Assembly: GCA_038327655.1 (NCBI GenBank)
Contig: JBBQLG010000175.1
Location: 1 to 11,987, forward strand
Direction of reading: 5' to 3'
Source of the DNA: JBBQLG01 sp038327655
GTDB lineage: Bacteria > Bacteroidota > Bacteroidia > Cytophagales > Spirosomataceae
Length of the DNA stretch: 11,987 bases
Shown: positions 1 to 7,110 of the stretch, in pieces
Layout: every line of letters starts with the position of its first letter
How positions within the stretch are numbered: position 1 is the first letter of the stretch
Program-made: the position numbers and the translations under genes
Notes under the pieces: model-generated
The model's database searches: none
Seen by the model: the letters and a program-made list of their open reading frames with translations, nothing else
Told to the model about the DNA's origin: nothing

Positions 1-1
1 C

Positions 2-2089
2 GATATAAAGGCATATCTAACAGCCGAGCGGGAAAAGTACAAACGCAACGAAGCCAAACGCAAAAAAGAGGAGGCCGCTAAAAAAGTAGACCCGAAAAAT
101 CTTGAGAGAAAGCCCGAAAAGAAGCCGGTTACCAAACGAAAAACGAAGGCGGAACTGGCCAAAGACCCGCGCAATGCCTTCTGGAATCAGGTAAACGACA
201 CGCTGCCCGCCCGGCTCGGTGGCGACTCCGATAAATACCCGTATTCGGTAGCGGGTCGGTTTGGCCGGGCGCGGTTTCTGCCCGGCGACAGTAATATTGA
301 ATTACCGTTCGATCTGGGCGCATTTGAACAGAATCAACCGTTTACCGTCAGTAGCTGGCTGAATCTGGCGGAGTCCGGTATGGACGCCACGCTGCTGGGT
401 CGTACGGCGGGTCCGTTCGATGGCTACCGGGGTTATCAACTCGACCTGCTGCCCGATGGTCGACTGAAACTGAGTCTCAGCCACGTCCGGCCGGATAATA
501 TGCTGCACATTGAATCGGTGGGCAAAATTCCGGTGAAGCAATGGTTTCAGGTGGCGTTTACGTACAACGGCACCGGCCGGGCCGCTGGTTTGACCCTCTA
601 CCTGAACGGCAAACCCCTGCCAACGCGGATCATCACCGATAACCTGCAGCACAGCATCATCAACGGCAAGGACAAATCGCACTGGACGCAGTACCCCTTT
701 TCTATCGGCAAAGTACACGACCACTATTACAAGAACTTCGCCATTGATGAACTCCGCATCTACAACCGCTGCCTGACCTCGCTGGAGATGCCGCTGCTGG
801 CCGGTCAGCCCGACGCGCTCAGCCTGGCACTCCGTACGCCGATGGCCCGGCGTACCCTGGCGCAGCGGGCCGGTTTGTATGTGTACTACGTCACGACGCA
901 GGATTCGATCTATCGCCGGACGTTTGCAGAAGCCATGAAACTGCGCGGGGAGCAGATCAACTTGGTCAACAACTCGCGGCAGGTGATGGTGATGCGGGAG
1001 CGGTCGCAGCCCCGGAAGTCGTACATTCTGAAACGGGGGGCTTACGACATGCACGGCGATGAAGTAACCCCGGCCACGCCCACCCAACTCGCTCCTTTTC
1101 CCGACAACCTGCCCAAAAACCGGCTCGGATTGGCGCAATGGCTCCTGTTGCCCGACAATACCCTGTTCAGCCGGGTGACGGTCAATCGGTTCTGGCAGCA
1201 ATATTTCGGCAAGGGTCTGGTCGTGTCGGTCGATGATTTTGGCAATCAGGGTGCTTTGCCGACGCACCTCGAACTGCTGGATTACTTGGCCGTAACGTTC
1301 AGGGAAGGTGTTGCCGGATCGTCTGCCGGTGCGCCGGACCGCTGGAACGTAAAGGCAATGCAGAAGCTAATTGTCATGTCGGCCACGTACCGGCAGGCAT
1401 CGTCCGTCTCCGAAAAAGCCCGTGAGGCCGACCCGGATAATTCGCTGCTGTCTCGGGGACCAAGCTACCGGATGTCAGCCGAGCAGGTTCGCGATATTGC
1501 CTTGACCGCCAGCGGATTGTTAACCCAACGCATTGGCGGACCGAGCGTATTGCCGTACCAGCCTGCGGGTATCTGGGAAGCGTTGGCGACTCGTAACGCC
1601 GTTATCTACAAACAAAGCCACGGCGACAGTTTGTACCGCCGGTCGCTGTACACGATCTGGAAACGGTCGTCGCCCCCGCCGATGATGCTGGATTTCGACG
1701 CGTCGGAGCGGGCGTTTTGTATCGTGAAACGGCAGAAAACCAGTACGCCCTTGCAGGCCCTTGTCACGCTCAACGACCCGCAGTTTGTTGAAGCGGCCCG
1801 TGTTTTGGCGCAGAAAGAAGCCGTCAGGCAACTGAATGGGCAGACGATGATTAACCAGCTTTTCAAATCGGTCATTAGCCGCCCGGCCCGGCCGAGGGAA
1901 CTGGCCCTAATGCTGGAGCTGTACGCCGATGAACTGTCCGATTTCAAGAAGAATCCCAAGCGGGCCGATGCACTCCTGACCGTTGGCGAGTATCCCGTCG
2001 ATAAGACGGTCGATAAATCACAGTTAGCGGCCTGGACCGTCGTTGCCAGCACGATCATGAACGTTGACGAAGCGATTATAAAACGGTAA
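2..2089 (+). CDS. LamG and DUF1553 domain protein (PSD1-type), 5'-truncated
   Basis: The reading frame is open from base 2, so the true start lies upstream of the window; the first internal ATG, at 380, falls inside a domain and is not a credible start. The visible N-terminal part is a Lys/Glu-rich linker (about nt 2-160). A LamG/concanavalin-like domain follows (about nt 185-790), with the typical 'LTLYLNGKPL' and 'FAIDELRIYNRCL' strands. A segment containing 'YILKRGAYD' leads into DUF1553 (about nt 1050-2060), recognised by 'NRFWQQYFGKGLV', 'MSATYRQ', 'YRMSAEQVRDIAL' and 'TPLQALVTLNDPQFVEAA'. Family members usually carry an N-terminal cytochrome c-like domain and DUF1549, which would lie off the left edge. 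They are exported proteins of unknown biochemical role, found beside DUF1501 genes as here (7 bases downstream). An extracellular role in polymer handling is often supposed but is not shown by this sequence. Confidence 0.9.
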   Translation, partial: DIKAYLTAEREKYKRNEAKRKKEEAAKKVDPKNLERKPEKKPVTKRKTKAELAKDPRNAFWNQVNDTLPARLGGDSDKYPYSVAGRFGRARFLPGDSNIELPFDLGAFEQNQPFTVSSWLNLAESGMDATLLGRTAGPFDGYRGYQLDLLPDGRLKLSLSHVRPDNMLHIESVGKIPVKQWFQVAFTYNGTGRAAGLTLYLNGKPLPTRIITDNLQHSIINGKDKSHWTQYPFSIGKVHDHYYKNFAIDELRIYNRCLTSLEMPLLAGQPDALSLALRTPMARRTLAQRAGLYVYYVTTQDSIYRRTFAEAMKLRGEQINLVNNSRQVMVMRERSQPRKSYILKRGAYDMHGDEVTPATPTQLAPFPDNLPKNRLGLAQWLLLPDNTLFSRVTVNRFWQQYFGKGLVVSVDDFGNQGALPTHLELLDYLAVTFREGVAGSSAGAPDRWNVKAMQKLIVMSATYRQASSVSEKAREADPDNSLLSRGPSYRMSAEQVRDIALTASGLLTQRIGGPSVLPYQPAGIWEALATRNAVIYKQSHGDSLYRRSLYTIWKRSSPPPMMLDFDASERAFCIVKRQKTSTPLQALVTLNDPQFVEAARVLAQKEAVRQLNGQTMINQLFKSVISRPARPRELALMLELYADELSDFKKNPKRADALLTVGEYPVDKTVDKSQLAAWTVVASTIMNVDEAIIKR

Positions 2090-2096
2090 GGAACGT

Positions 2097-3560
2097 ATGG
2101 ACGATATTCAGGATCAGATACACGATCAGTTCAGCCGCCGGACGTTTCTGGGCAAAACCAGTGCGGGTATCGGGGCATTGGCTCTCGCTTCGTTGCTGAA
2201 CCCCAAAGACCTGTTCGCCGGATCGCCAGCCACAGGTACCACCGACGTCGGCGCATTGGGCAAACCGCACTTTCCGCCAAAAGTGAAGCGGGTGATTTAC
2301 CTGTTTCAGAGCGGAGCACCGTCGCAGTTAGAGCTGTTCGATTACAAGCCCAAACTCGAAACCATGTGGGGGCAAAACCTGCCCGAATCCGTGCGGAAAG
2401 GACAGCGGCTGTCCGGCATGACGTCCGGGCAGAGCAGCTTTCCGCTCGCGGCTTCGATCTACAAATTCGCGCAGCACGGCCCCAGCCGGATGTGGATGAG
2501 CGAGTTATTGCCCTACACGGCGAAGCTGGCGGGTGATCTGACGTTTATCCGCACCATGAATACCGAAGCGATCAACCACGACCCGGCCATTACGTTTTTC
2601 CAGACCGGTTCGCAGCAGAGCGGGCGGCCCTCGTTCGGGTCGTGGATCAGCTACGGGCTGGGGTCGGACAATCAGAACATGCCCGCGTTTGTGGTGCTGC
2701 TATCGAAAGGCCGCAACGGCGATCAGCCGCTGTACGCCAAACTGTGGAGCAACGGGTTTCTACCTTCCGTGCATCAGGGCGTGGTATTTCGCTCCGGTCC
2801 CGACCCGGTTTTTTACCTCAACAACCCGCCGGGCATCGACAAAACCAGCCGCCGACGGATGCTCGATTACCTCGGGCAGTTACACGCCGAGCAGATGAAA
2901 CACGTGCTGGACCCGGAGATCAACAACCGAATGGCGCAGTACGAAATGGCTTACCGGATGCAGACGTCCGTACCCGAAACGCTTGACATCTCGAAAGAGC
3001 CGGACTATATTTTCGACCTGTACGGCCCCGAATCGCGCAAGCCGGGGACGTTTGCCGCCAACTGTCTGCTGGCCCGGAAGCTGATCGAGAAAGACGTGAA
3101 GTTTGTGCAGTTGTACCATCAGGGCTGGGATCAGCACGGCAACCTTCCCGCCGACATCAAGACGCAGGCCAGGAGCATCGACCAACCCTCGGCCGCGCTC
3201 ATCATGGACCTGAAACAGCGCGGTCTGCTCGACGATACACTCGTAGTCTGGGGCGGTGAATTCGGGCGGGGACCGTACTCGCAGGGCAAACTCACCCGTG
3301 ATAATTACGGCCGCGACCACCATCCGCGGGCGTTCACGATCTGGATGGCCGGTGCCGGGGTGCGGAAGGGCTTAGTGTACGGCGAGACGGACGATTTTGG
3401 CTATAACATCGTCCGAGACCCAGTTCACGTGCATGATTTTCAGGCCACGGTGATGCACCTGATGGGCGTCGATCACGAAAAACTGACGATCAAACACCAG
3501 GGACGACGCTACCGCCTGACCGATGTTCACGGTAAAGTCATCAAATCGCTGCTGGCGTAA
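2097..3560 (+). CDS. Tat-exported DUF1501 (sulfatase-like fold) protein
   Basis: A 487-residue protein. The N-terminus has a twin-arginine signal, 'SRRTFLGK' at residues 13-20, followed by a hydrophobic stretch (GIGALALASLL), so export in folded form through Tat is expected. The DUF1501 body belongs to the alkaline phosphatase/sulfatase-like superfamily. Recognisable segments are 'VIYLFQSGAPSQLELFDYKP', 'FVQLYHQGWDQHGN', 'LVVWGGEFGRGP' and 'GRDHHPRAFTIWMAGAGV', followed by 'VHDFQATVMHLMGVDHEKLT' near the end. The His and Asp residues in these segments are candidate metal ligands. It starts 7 bases after the DUF1553 gene, and 'aagga' lies just before the ATG, so the two are almost certainly cotranscribed. 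Enzymatic activity and substrate of DUF1501 proteins are not established. Family assignment is secure; function is open. Confidence 0.93.
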   Translation: MDDIQDQIHDQFSRRTFLGKTSAGIGALALASLLNPKDLFAGSPATGTTDVGALGKPHFPPKVKRVIYLFQSGAPSQLELFDYKPKLETMWGQNLPESVRKGQRLSGMTSGQSSFPLAASIYKFAQHGPSRMWMSELLPYTAKLAGDLTFIRTMNTEAINHDPAITFFQTGSQQSGRPSFGSWISYGLGSDNQNMPAFVVLLSKGRNGDQPLYAKLWSNGFLPSVHQGVVFRSGPDPVFYLNNPPGIDKTSRRRMLDYLGQLHAEQMKHVLDPEINNRMAQYEMAYRMQTSVPETLDISKEPDYIFDLYGPESRKPGTFAANCLLARKLIEKDVKFVQLYHQGWDQHGNLPADIKTQARSIDQPSAALIMDLKQRGLLDDTLVVWGGEFGRGPYSQGKLTRDNYGRDHHPRAFTIWMAGAGVRKGLVYGETDDFGYNIVRDPVHVHDFQATVMHLMGVDHEKLTIKHQGRRYRLTDVHGKVIKSLLA

Positions 3561-3609
3561 TTATCCCGACGAATCGCTATCTTGTTTCTAAAATCAAGGA
3601 CAACAACGA

Positions 3610-4236
3610 ATGGAAGCTGTACGCCTGAAACTGCCGGAGATGCTGGAGGAGGATGAGTTGCTGGTGCTGCCCGCAACGTGGGAGGAGTATCTCGACCTGG
3701 TTGACAAAACGCCCTACACCATTCAATACTTAGACGGCGAAATTATTATGAGTCAGGCGACTGATACACACGAAGAAATGGTGGCAGACTTGATTTGGCT
3801 TTTTAAAAATGCCTTTCTAAAAGAACCACTGCTCCGCGTCCTGGGCAGTAACGTCAAAATCGTTGTCCCTGGCCAGACCGGTGATTTCAATGCAGATGTG
3901 TCCGTTGTACGAGGTCCTTCCGATTACGCGCTCACGCCAAACGGAAACGTATCAAAGATGCGAATCAAAAACCCCGAAATCGTGATCGAAATATTGTCGA
4001 AGAGCACTCGCAAGTTCGATTTGAGCGACAAACTGGTGTACTATAAACGTATTCCCTCGTTGCAGCACATCTTATTCGTTGAACAAAATATGCCCGCCGT
4101 CTCGGTTTATTCGCGCACGGATACGCCCGACGAATGGCTCAACCGCGACTACCAAACGCTGAAATCGGTAGTGCAGATGGGGGCGATTGAACTGCCGATG
4201 GAAGCCATTTACCGCAAAACCGTTTTCGGTAGCTAA
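3610..4236 (+). CDS. Uma2 family (DUF820) putative endonuclease
   Basis: A 208-residue protein of about the usual Uma2 length. The PD-(D/E)XK-like fold is suggested by 'YLDGEIIMS' (Glu44), His54, 'NADVSVV' (Asp96), 'PEIVIEILSKSTRKFDLSDK' (Glu127, with Lys141 downstream) and 'LQHILFVEQ' (Glu158). The acidic residues on the central strands are the expected metal ligands. Uma2 proteins are abundant in cyanobacteria and Bacteroidota; their targets and physiological role are unknown, and single chromosomal copies such as this one usually have no evident partner. It sits 49 bases after the DUF1501 gene. A weak -7-like sequence (TATCTTGT, 3578-3585) in that gap could give it its own promoter, but no TTG lies at the right distance upstream. 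It ends just before a strong hairpin terminator. Nothing adjacent suggests a toxin-antitoxin or restriction partner. Confidence 0.88.
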   Translation: MEAVRLKLPEMLEEDELLVLPATWEEYLDLVDKTPYTIQYLDGEIIMSQATDTHEEMVADLIWLFKNAFLKEPLLRVLGSNVKIVVPGQTGDFNADVSVVRGPSDYALTPNGNVSKMRIKNPEIVIEILSKSTRKFDLSDKLVYYKRIPSLQHILFVEQNMPAVSVYSRTDTPDEWLNRDYQTLKSVVQMGAIELPMEAIYRKTVFGS

Positions 4237-4250
4237 CCGAACGGTTGGCT
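4231..4250. repeat. Short inverted repeat spanning the Uma2 stop codon
   Basis: The arms 4231-4239 and 4242-4250 pair over 9 positions (one G-T), around a two-base centre. The element covers the TAA stop codon of the Uma2 gene at 4234-4236. It may add to 3'-end processing or termination together with the larger hairpin just downstream. Seen directly; function inferred. Confidence 0.45.
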
Positions 4251-4261
4251 AACAATACCGG

Positions 4262-4299
4262 AGAAGTCACGCCAAACCGGTGTGGCTTCTTTATTTTTG
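4262..4299 (+). terminator. Intrinsic terminator after the Uma2 gene
   Basis: The arms 4262-4273 and 4279-4290 form a 12-bp stem (two G-T wobbles) around the 5-base loop AAACC, followed by the T-rich tract TTATTTTTG. This is the classic layout of a Rho-independent terminator, 26 bases after the Uma2 stop codon. The T-tract coincides with a TAnnTTTG box that could serve as the -7 element for the following channel gene, so the two signals overlap. Confidence 0.75.
4292..4299 (+). promoter_or_regulatory. Possible -7 box (TATTTTTG) for the MscS-type gene
   Basis: TATTTTTG matches the Bacteroidota -7 consensus TAnnTTTG exactly. It ends 4 bases before the ATG at 4304, so a transcript from it would have almost no 5' leader. 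No TTG is present at the expected -33 distance. The match also falls in the T-tract of the preceding terminator and may be coincidental. Confidence 0.35.
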
Positions 4300-4303
4300 C
4301 CCC

Positions 4304-5440
4304 ATGCAGCAACTCGATTCGTGGATTAGGGGAATGATTCGGTGGGCGGGCTACGTCCCCAACCGCGATTTGTCGGGCTGGGTACTTCTGCTCATTGCCG
4401 TGCTGGCAGGCCTTTTGGGAAACGTACTTATCACGCAGTTGACCCGGCTCATCCTGCGTCGGCAAAGTCCCAAGTTACTGATGTTGCTCCGGCAGCGCGT
4501 CCGGTGGGCCTTCTACTTTTTCCTGCCCTCCGTGTTCTTCCTGCTGGCCACCAACGTACAGTCCGAGCGGTTTCTGAGTCGCCACCCCAACGCCGATAAG
4601 GGAGCCGAAATTCTGTTCCTGTTTACCACTACCTGGCTGATTCTCCAACTGCTGAAAGTGGGTGAACTGTGGCTAATCCGCCAGTACGACACGACCAACG
4701 ATGTCAATCTGCACGAGCGAAAATTCGTAACGCAGGTGCAGTTCATCCGGTGATTACTGTCGCTGGTCGTGCTGGTGATTGGCGTATCGCTGCTGCTGAT
4801 TGCGTTTCAGGGAAGCCGGAAAATCGGGTGGAGCGTCCTGACCTCGGCCGGTATCGTATCGGTGCTGATTGGTTTTGCGGCTCAGAAAACGTTGGGTAAC
4901 CTCCTGGCCGGTATTCAGATCGCCCTGACGCAACAGATTCGGTTAGACGATGCCGTGGTGGTTGAAAAGGAATGGGGCCGAATCGAGGAAATCAACCTGA
5001 CCACCGTAGTGGTGCGCGTTTGGGACCGAAGGCGGCTGATTCTGCCCATCACCTACTTTGTCGAAGTGCCCTTTGAGAACTGGACCCGCTCCGATGCGTC
5101 GATCACCGGCGCGGTGTTGCTGTACCTCGATTACAGCGTTCCCGTGGAGAAAGTCCGCGAAAAAGCCCGCGAACTGGCCGATGCTGACCCGCTTTGGAAC
5201 CGGGATGTGTTTGCCGTTCAGGTAACCGACGCGCAACCCACCTGCATTGTGGTTCGTATTCTGGTGTCGGCCCAGGACGCGCCATCGGTGTTCGACCTGC
5301 GCTGCCACATGCGCGAACAATTACTCGCCTTTCTCCGCGACGAGTATCCACAGAGTTTGCCGCAAACGCGGGTGCAGGTCACCTCACCCCCAACCCCACT
5401 CCTAAAACAGGAGAGGGGAGACGTCAACGACCTGCCCTGA
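4304..5440 (+). pseudogene. MscS-type mechanosensitive channel gene interrupted by an in-frame TGA
   Basis: Both parts lie in one frame. From ATG 4304 the first part gives 149 residues with membrane segments at about 25-47, 66-85 and 104-122, ending in 'KFVTQVQFIR'. A TGA at 4751-4753 interrupts it. The frame continues without shift into a hydrophobic helix (about 151-168), the pore-lining helix 'VLIGFAAQKTLGNLLAGIQI', and the MscS beta domain ('GRIEEINLTTVVVRVWDRRR', 'ILPITYFVEVPFENW'), and ends at 5440. The intact protein would be an inner-membrane tension-gated channel that relieves hypo-osmotic shock. A GTG at 4280 is also in frame, but the ATG is preferred because the upstream bases form a terminator stem. 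One base change would restore the gene (for example CGA Arg to TGA), so this is either a recent nonsense mutation or a sequencing error. The last residues, 'TSPPTPLLKQERG', are encoded by an inverted-repeat element rather than by family sequence. Confidence 0.85.
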
Positions 5441-5481
5441 CTTAAAATTAATCTTCAGATGAGGGCCGGGGGTGAGGTGAC
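5378..5481. repeat. Palindromic (REP-like) element between convergent genes
   Basis: The 14-base arms at 5378-5391 (GTCACCTCACCCCC) and 5468-5481 are perfect reverse complements, 76 bases apart. Inside the left half, 5394-5403 pairs with 5409-5418 (10 positions, one mismatch) around the loop AAAAC. The left arm lies in the last codons of the MscS-type gene; the right arm lies in the gap before the minus-strand oxidoreductase stop. Short C-rich elements of this kind, often mistranslated as 'SPPTPLLKERG'-like tails, recur between genes in many bacteria. This element may act as a terminator for both converging genes. Confidence 0.75.
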
Positions 5482-5512
5482 GAGTTGAGAACTGTCGGCC
5501 GCTGCCGTGCGG

Positions 5513-7090
5513 TTACAACACCTCCGCCCACTTCACACCCTGCCGGACCGTTTCGGCGGTTGGCATCCGCTTTTCCTGCATCAGTTTTTGAATCATGGCG
5601 ATGTCAATGTCGCGCTTCAGACCGACTGCCGCCTTTACCGTCCCGTCCTGCACGTAAAAAGCAATGAATGACTCGTCGGTTTCGGGCGAACCGTCGTAAA
5701 TAATGTCGTCGATTTTCGTGGTGTGGCCAATGTAATTCAGGCGTTTTCCCTGCTGGTTACTCCAGAAAAACGGCACCGCATCGTACGCCTGCGCCCGACC
5801 GGCCATGTTCAGCCCGGCCACGTGCCCCTGCTGTCCGGCTACTTTCCAGTGTTCGATGCGTACCAGACCATCGGGGCCGGGGTAATGCGCAATATCACCA
5901 GCCGCGTAAAGTCCGTTCGCAACCTCCAGCCATTCGTTTGTTTTAACGCCCCCGTCTTTTTCGAGCGGCAGACCCTGTAGAAAGCCGGTCCGGGGTGTTA
6001 CCCCCATACCCACAAGTACCAGATCGGCCGGGATGCGTTCGCCGTTATTCAGCACGACTGACTCAACCGTTTCCGTCCCGTCGAGTCGGTCAACTTTGTG
6101 GCCGAGGTGAAACCGGACACCAGCCGCTTCGTGCCAGCCCTGAATCACACGGCCAATGCGGGCACCCCAGGTTTTCTCGAATGGTACGGCTTCCATACCC
6201 ACCACATCGACTTCGCAACCAAGTTTACGCAGGCTCATGGCCCCTTCCAGCCCGATAAACGAACTGCCGATAATCACGACGCGCTTACCCGGTTTACTCG
6301 TGGCGAGTTCGCGCAGGTGGCGGCTGTCATTCAGAGTACGGAGGTAGTGAATGCCGCTGAGGTCGGCACCGGGCACGTCGAGCCGTCGGGGTTCGCCACC
6401 GGTACAAATCAGGGCTTTATCGTAGTGCATCACCTCGCCACCCGTCAATGTGATCGTTTTAGCCGCAGCATCCACCGCCGTCACGGGCTGCCCTGTTCGG
6501 AGTTCGATCCGGTGTTCACGGTAAAACGCGTCGTCGCGGAGCGGCATCCATTCGTCGGGGGCCTTGCCCTGTAAATAGTCCTTGCTGCAATTGGGTCGAT
6601 CGTAGGGAACAGTCGTCTCTGCCGAAACCATCACAATGCGTCCCGCAAAGCCGCCCTGCCGCATGGCCTCGACGGCAAACGCGGCTGCGCCACCGCCACC
6701 AACTACCACGTACGTTTCGGTGCTGCTGCCATCATCCGCCGTTGCCATCGGGTTCAGTACGGCATCATCGCCCGTGTCCGGGACCCGGACGATTACGTTT
6801 TCGCCGTCGATGCGTACCGGGTAGGTAGGCAACGCGTTCAGGGCCGGTGCTTCCAGCCGATGCCCCGACCGCAGATCGAAACAGGCGTTGTGCCACGGGC
6901 AGGTGATTTTTCCGTCATGCAACACGCCCTTCGCCAGCGGGGCCTGATAATGCGTGCATTTGGCGTGGGTGGCAAAAAATTCGCCATCGGTGCGGGCAAT
7001 CAGTACGTCGGTCTCGCCAACTTTTACTTCTTTCATCTGTCCGTCGGACAACTCATTGACCTGACAGACAATAGCTTCGGTGTAATTCAT
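5513..7090 (-). CDS. Rieske [2Fe-2S] / FAD-dependent NAD(P)H oxidoreductase (AIF/ferredoxin-reductase type)
   Basis: A 525-residue protein starting at ATG 7090 (MNYTEAIVCQ); an in-frame extension to 7195 overlaps the upstream gene and is not part of the family. Residues 1-105 form a Rieske domain with cluster ligands Cys45-x-His47 and Cys64-x2-His67 (CPWH). Residues about 126-430 form a pyridine nucleotide-disulfide oxidoreductase: an FAD-binding Gly-rich loop (VVVGGGGAAA, 128-137), 'YDRPNCSK' (163-170), an NAD(P)-binding loop (VVIIGSSFIGLE, 271-282) and a second FAD motif 'YAAGD' (395-399). A C-terminal reductase domain follows ('FFWSNQQGKRLNYIGH'). The layout resembles AIFM3-like proteins and Rieske-fused ferredoxin reductases, which move electrons from NAD(P)H through FAD to the Fe-S centre. 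It is predicted to be cytoplasmic, as no signal peptide is seen. It is the last gene of the minus-strand operon, 20 bases after the permease gene. Physiological acceptor unknown. Confidence 0.92.
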   Translation of the reverse strand: MNYTEAIVCQVNELSDGQMKEVKVGETDVLIARTDGEFFATHAKCTHYQAPLAKGVLHDGKITCPWHNACFDLRSGHRLEAPALNALPTYPVRIDGENVIVRVPDTGDDAVLNPMATADDGSSTETYVVVGGGGAAAFAVEAMRQGGFAGRIVMVSAETTVPYDRPNCSKDYLQGKAPDEWMPLRDDAFYREHRIELRTGQPVTAVDAAAKTITLTGGEVMHYDKALICTGGEPRRLDVPGADLSGIHYLRTLNDSRHLRELATSKPGKRVVIIGSSFIGLEGAMSLRKLGCEVDVVGMEAVPFEKTWGARIGRVIQGWHEAAGVRFHLGHKVDRLDGTETVESVVLNNGERIPADLVLVGMGVTPRTGFLQGLPLEKDGGVKTNEWLEVANGLYAAGDIAHYPGPDGLVRIEHWKVAGQQGHVAGLNMAGRAQAYDAVPFFWSNQQGKRLNYIGHTTKIDDIIYDGSPETDESFIAFYVQDGTVKAAVGLKRDIDIAMIQKLMQEKRMPTAETVRQGVKWAEVL

Positions 7091-7110
7091 GCGCGTTGAG
7101 GGGAATTGGG

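Noticed and set aside
302..1267. Minus-strand open frame of 321 codons
   Set aside because: It lies wholly within the LamG/DUF1553 gene, shows no family motif, and is His/Arg/Val-rich as expected for an antisense shadow of GC-rich coding sequence.
4751..4753. TGA as a selenocysteine or tryptophan codon in the MscS-type gene
   Set aside because: MscS proteins have no known selenocysteine at this place, and TGA ends several neighbouring genes, so the genetic code is standard.
6098..6574. Plus-strand open frame of 158 codons opposite the FAD reductase gene
   Set aside because: It is an antisense shadow of a strongly supported gene and contains no motif.
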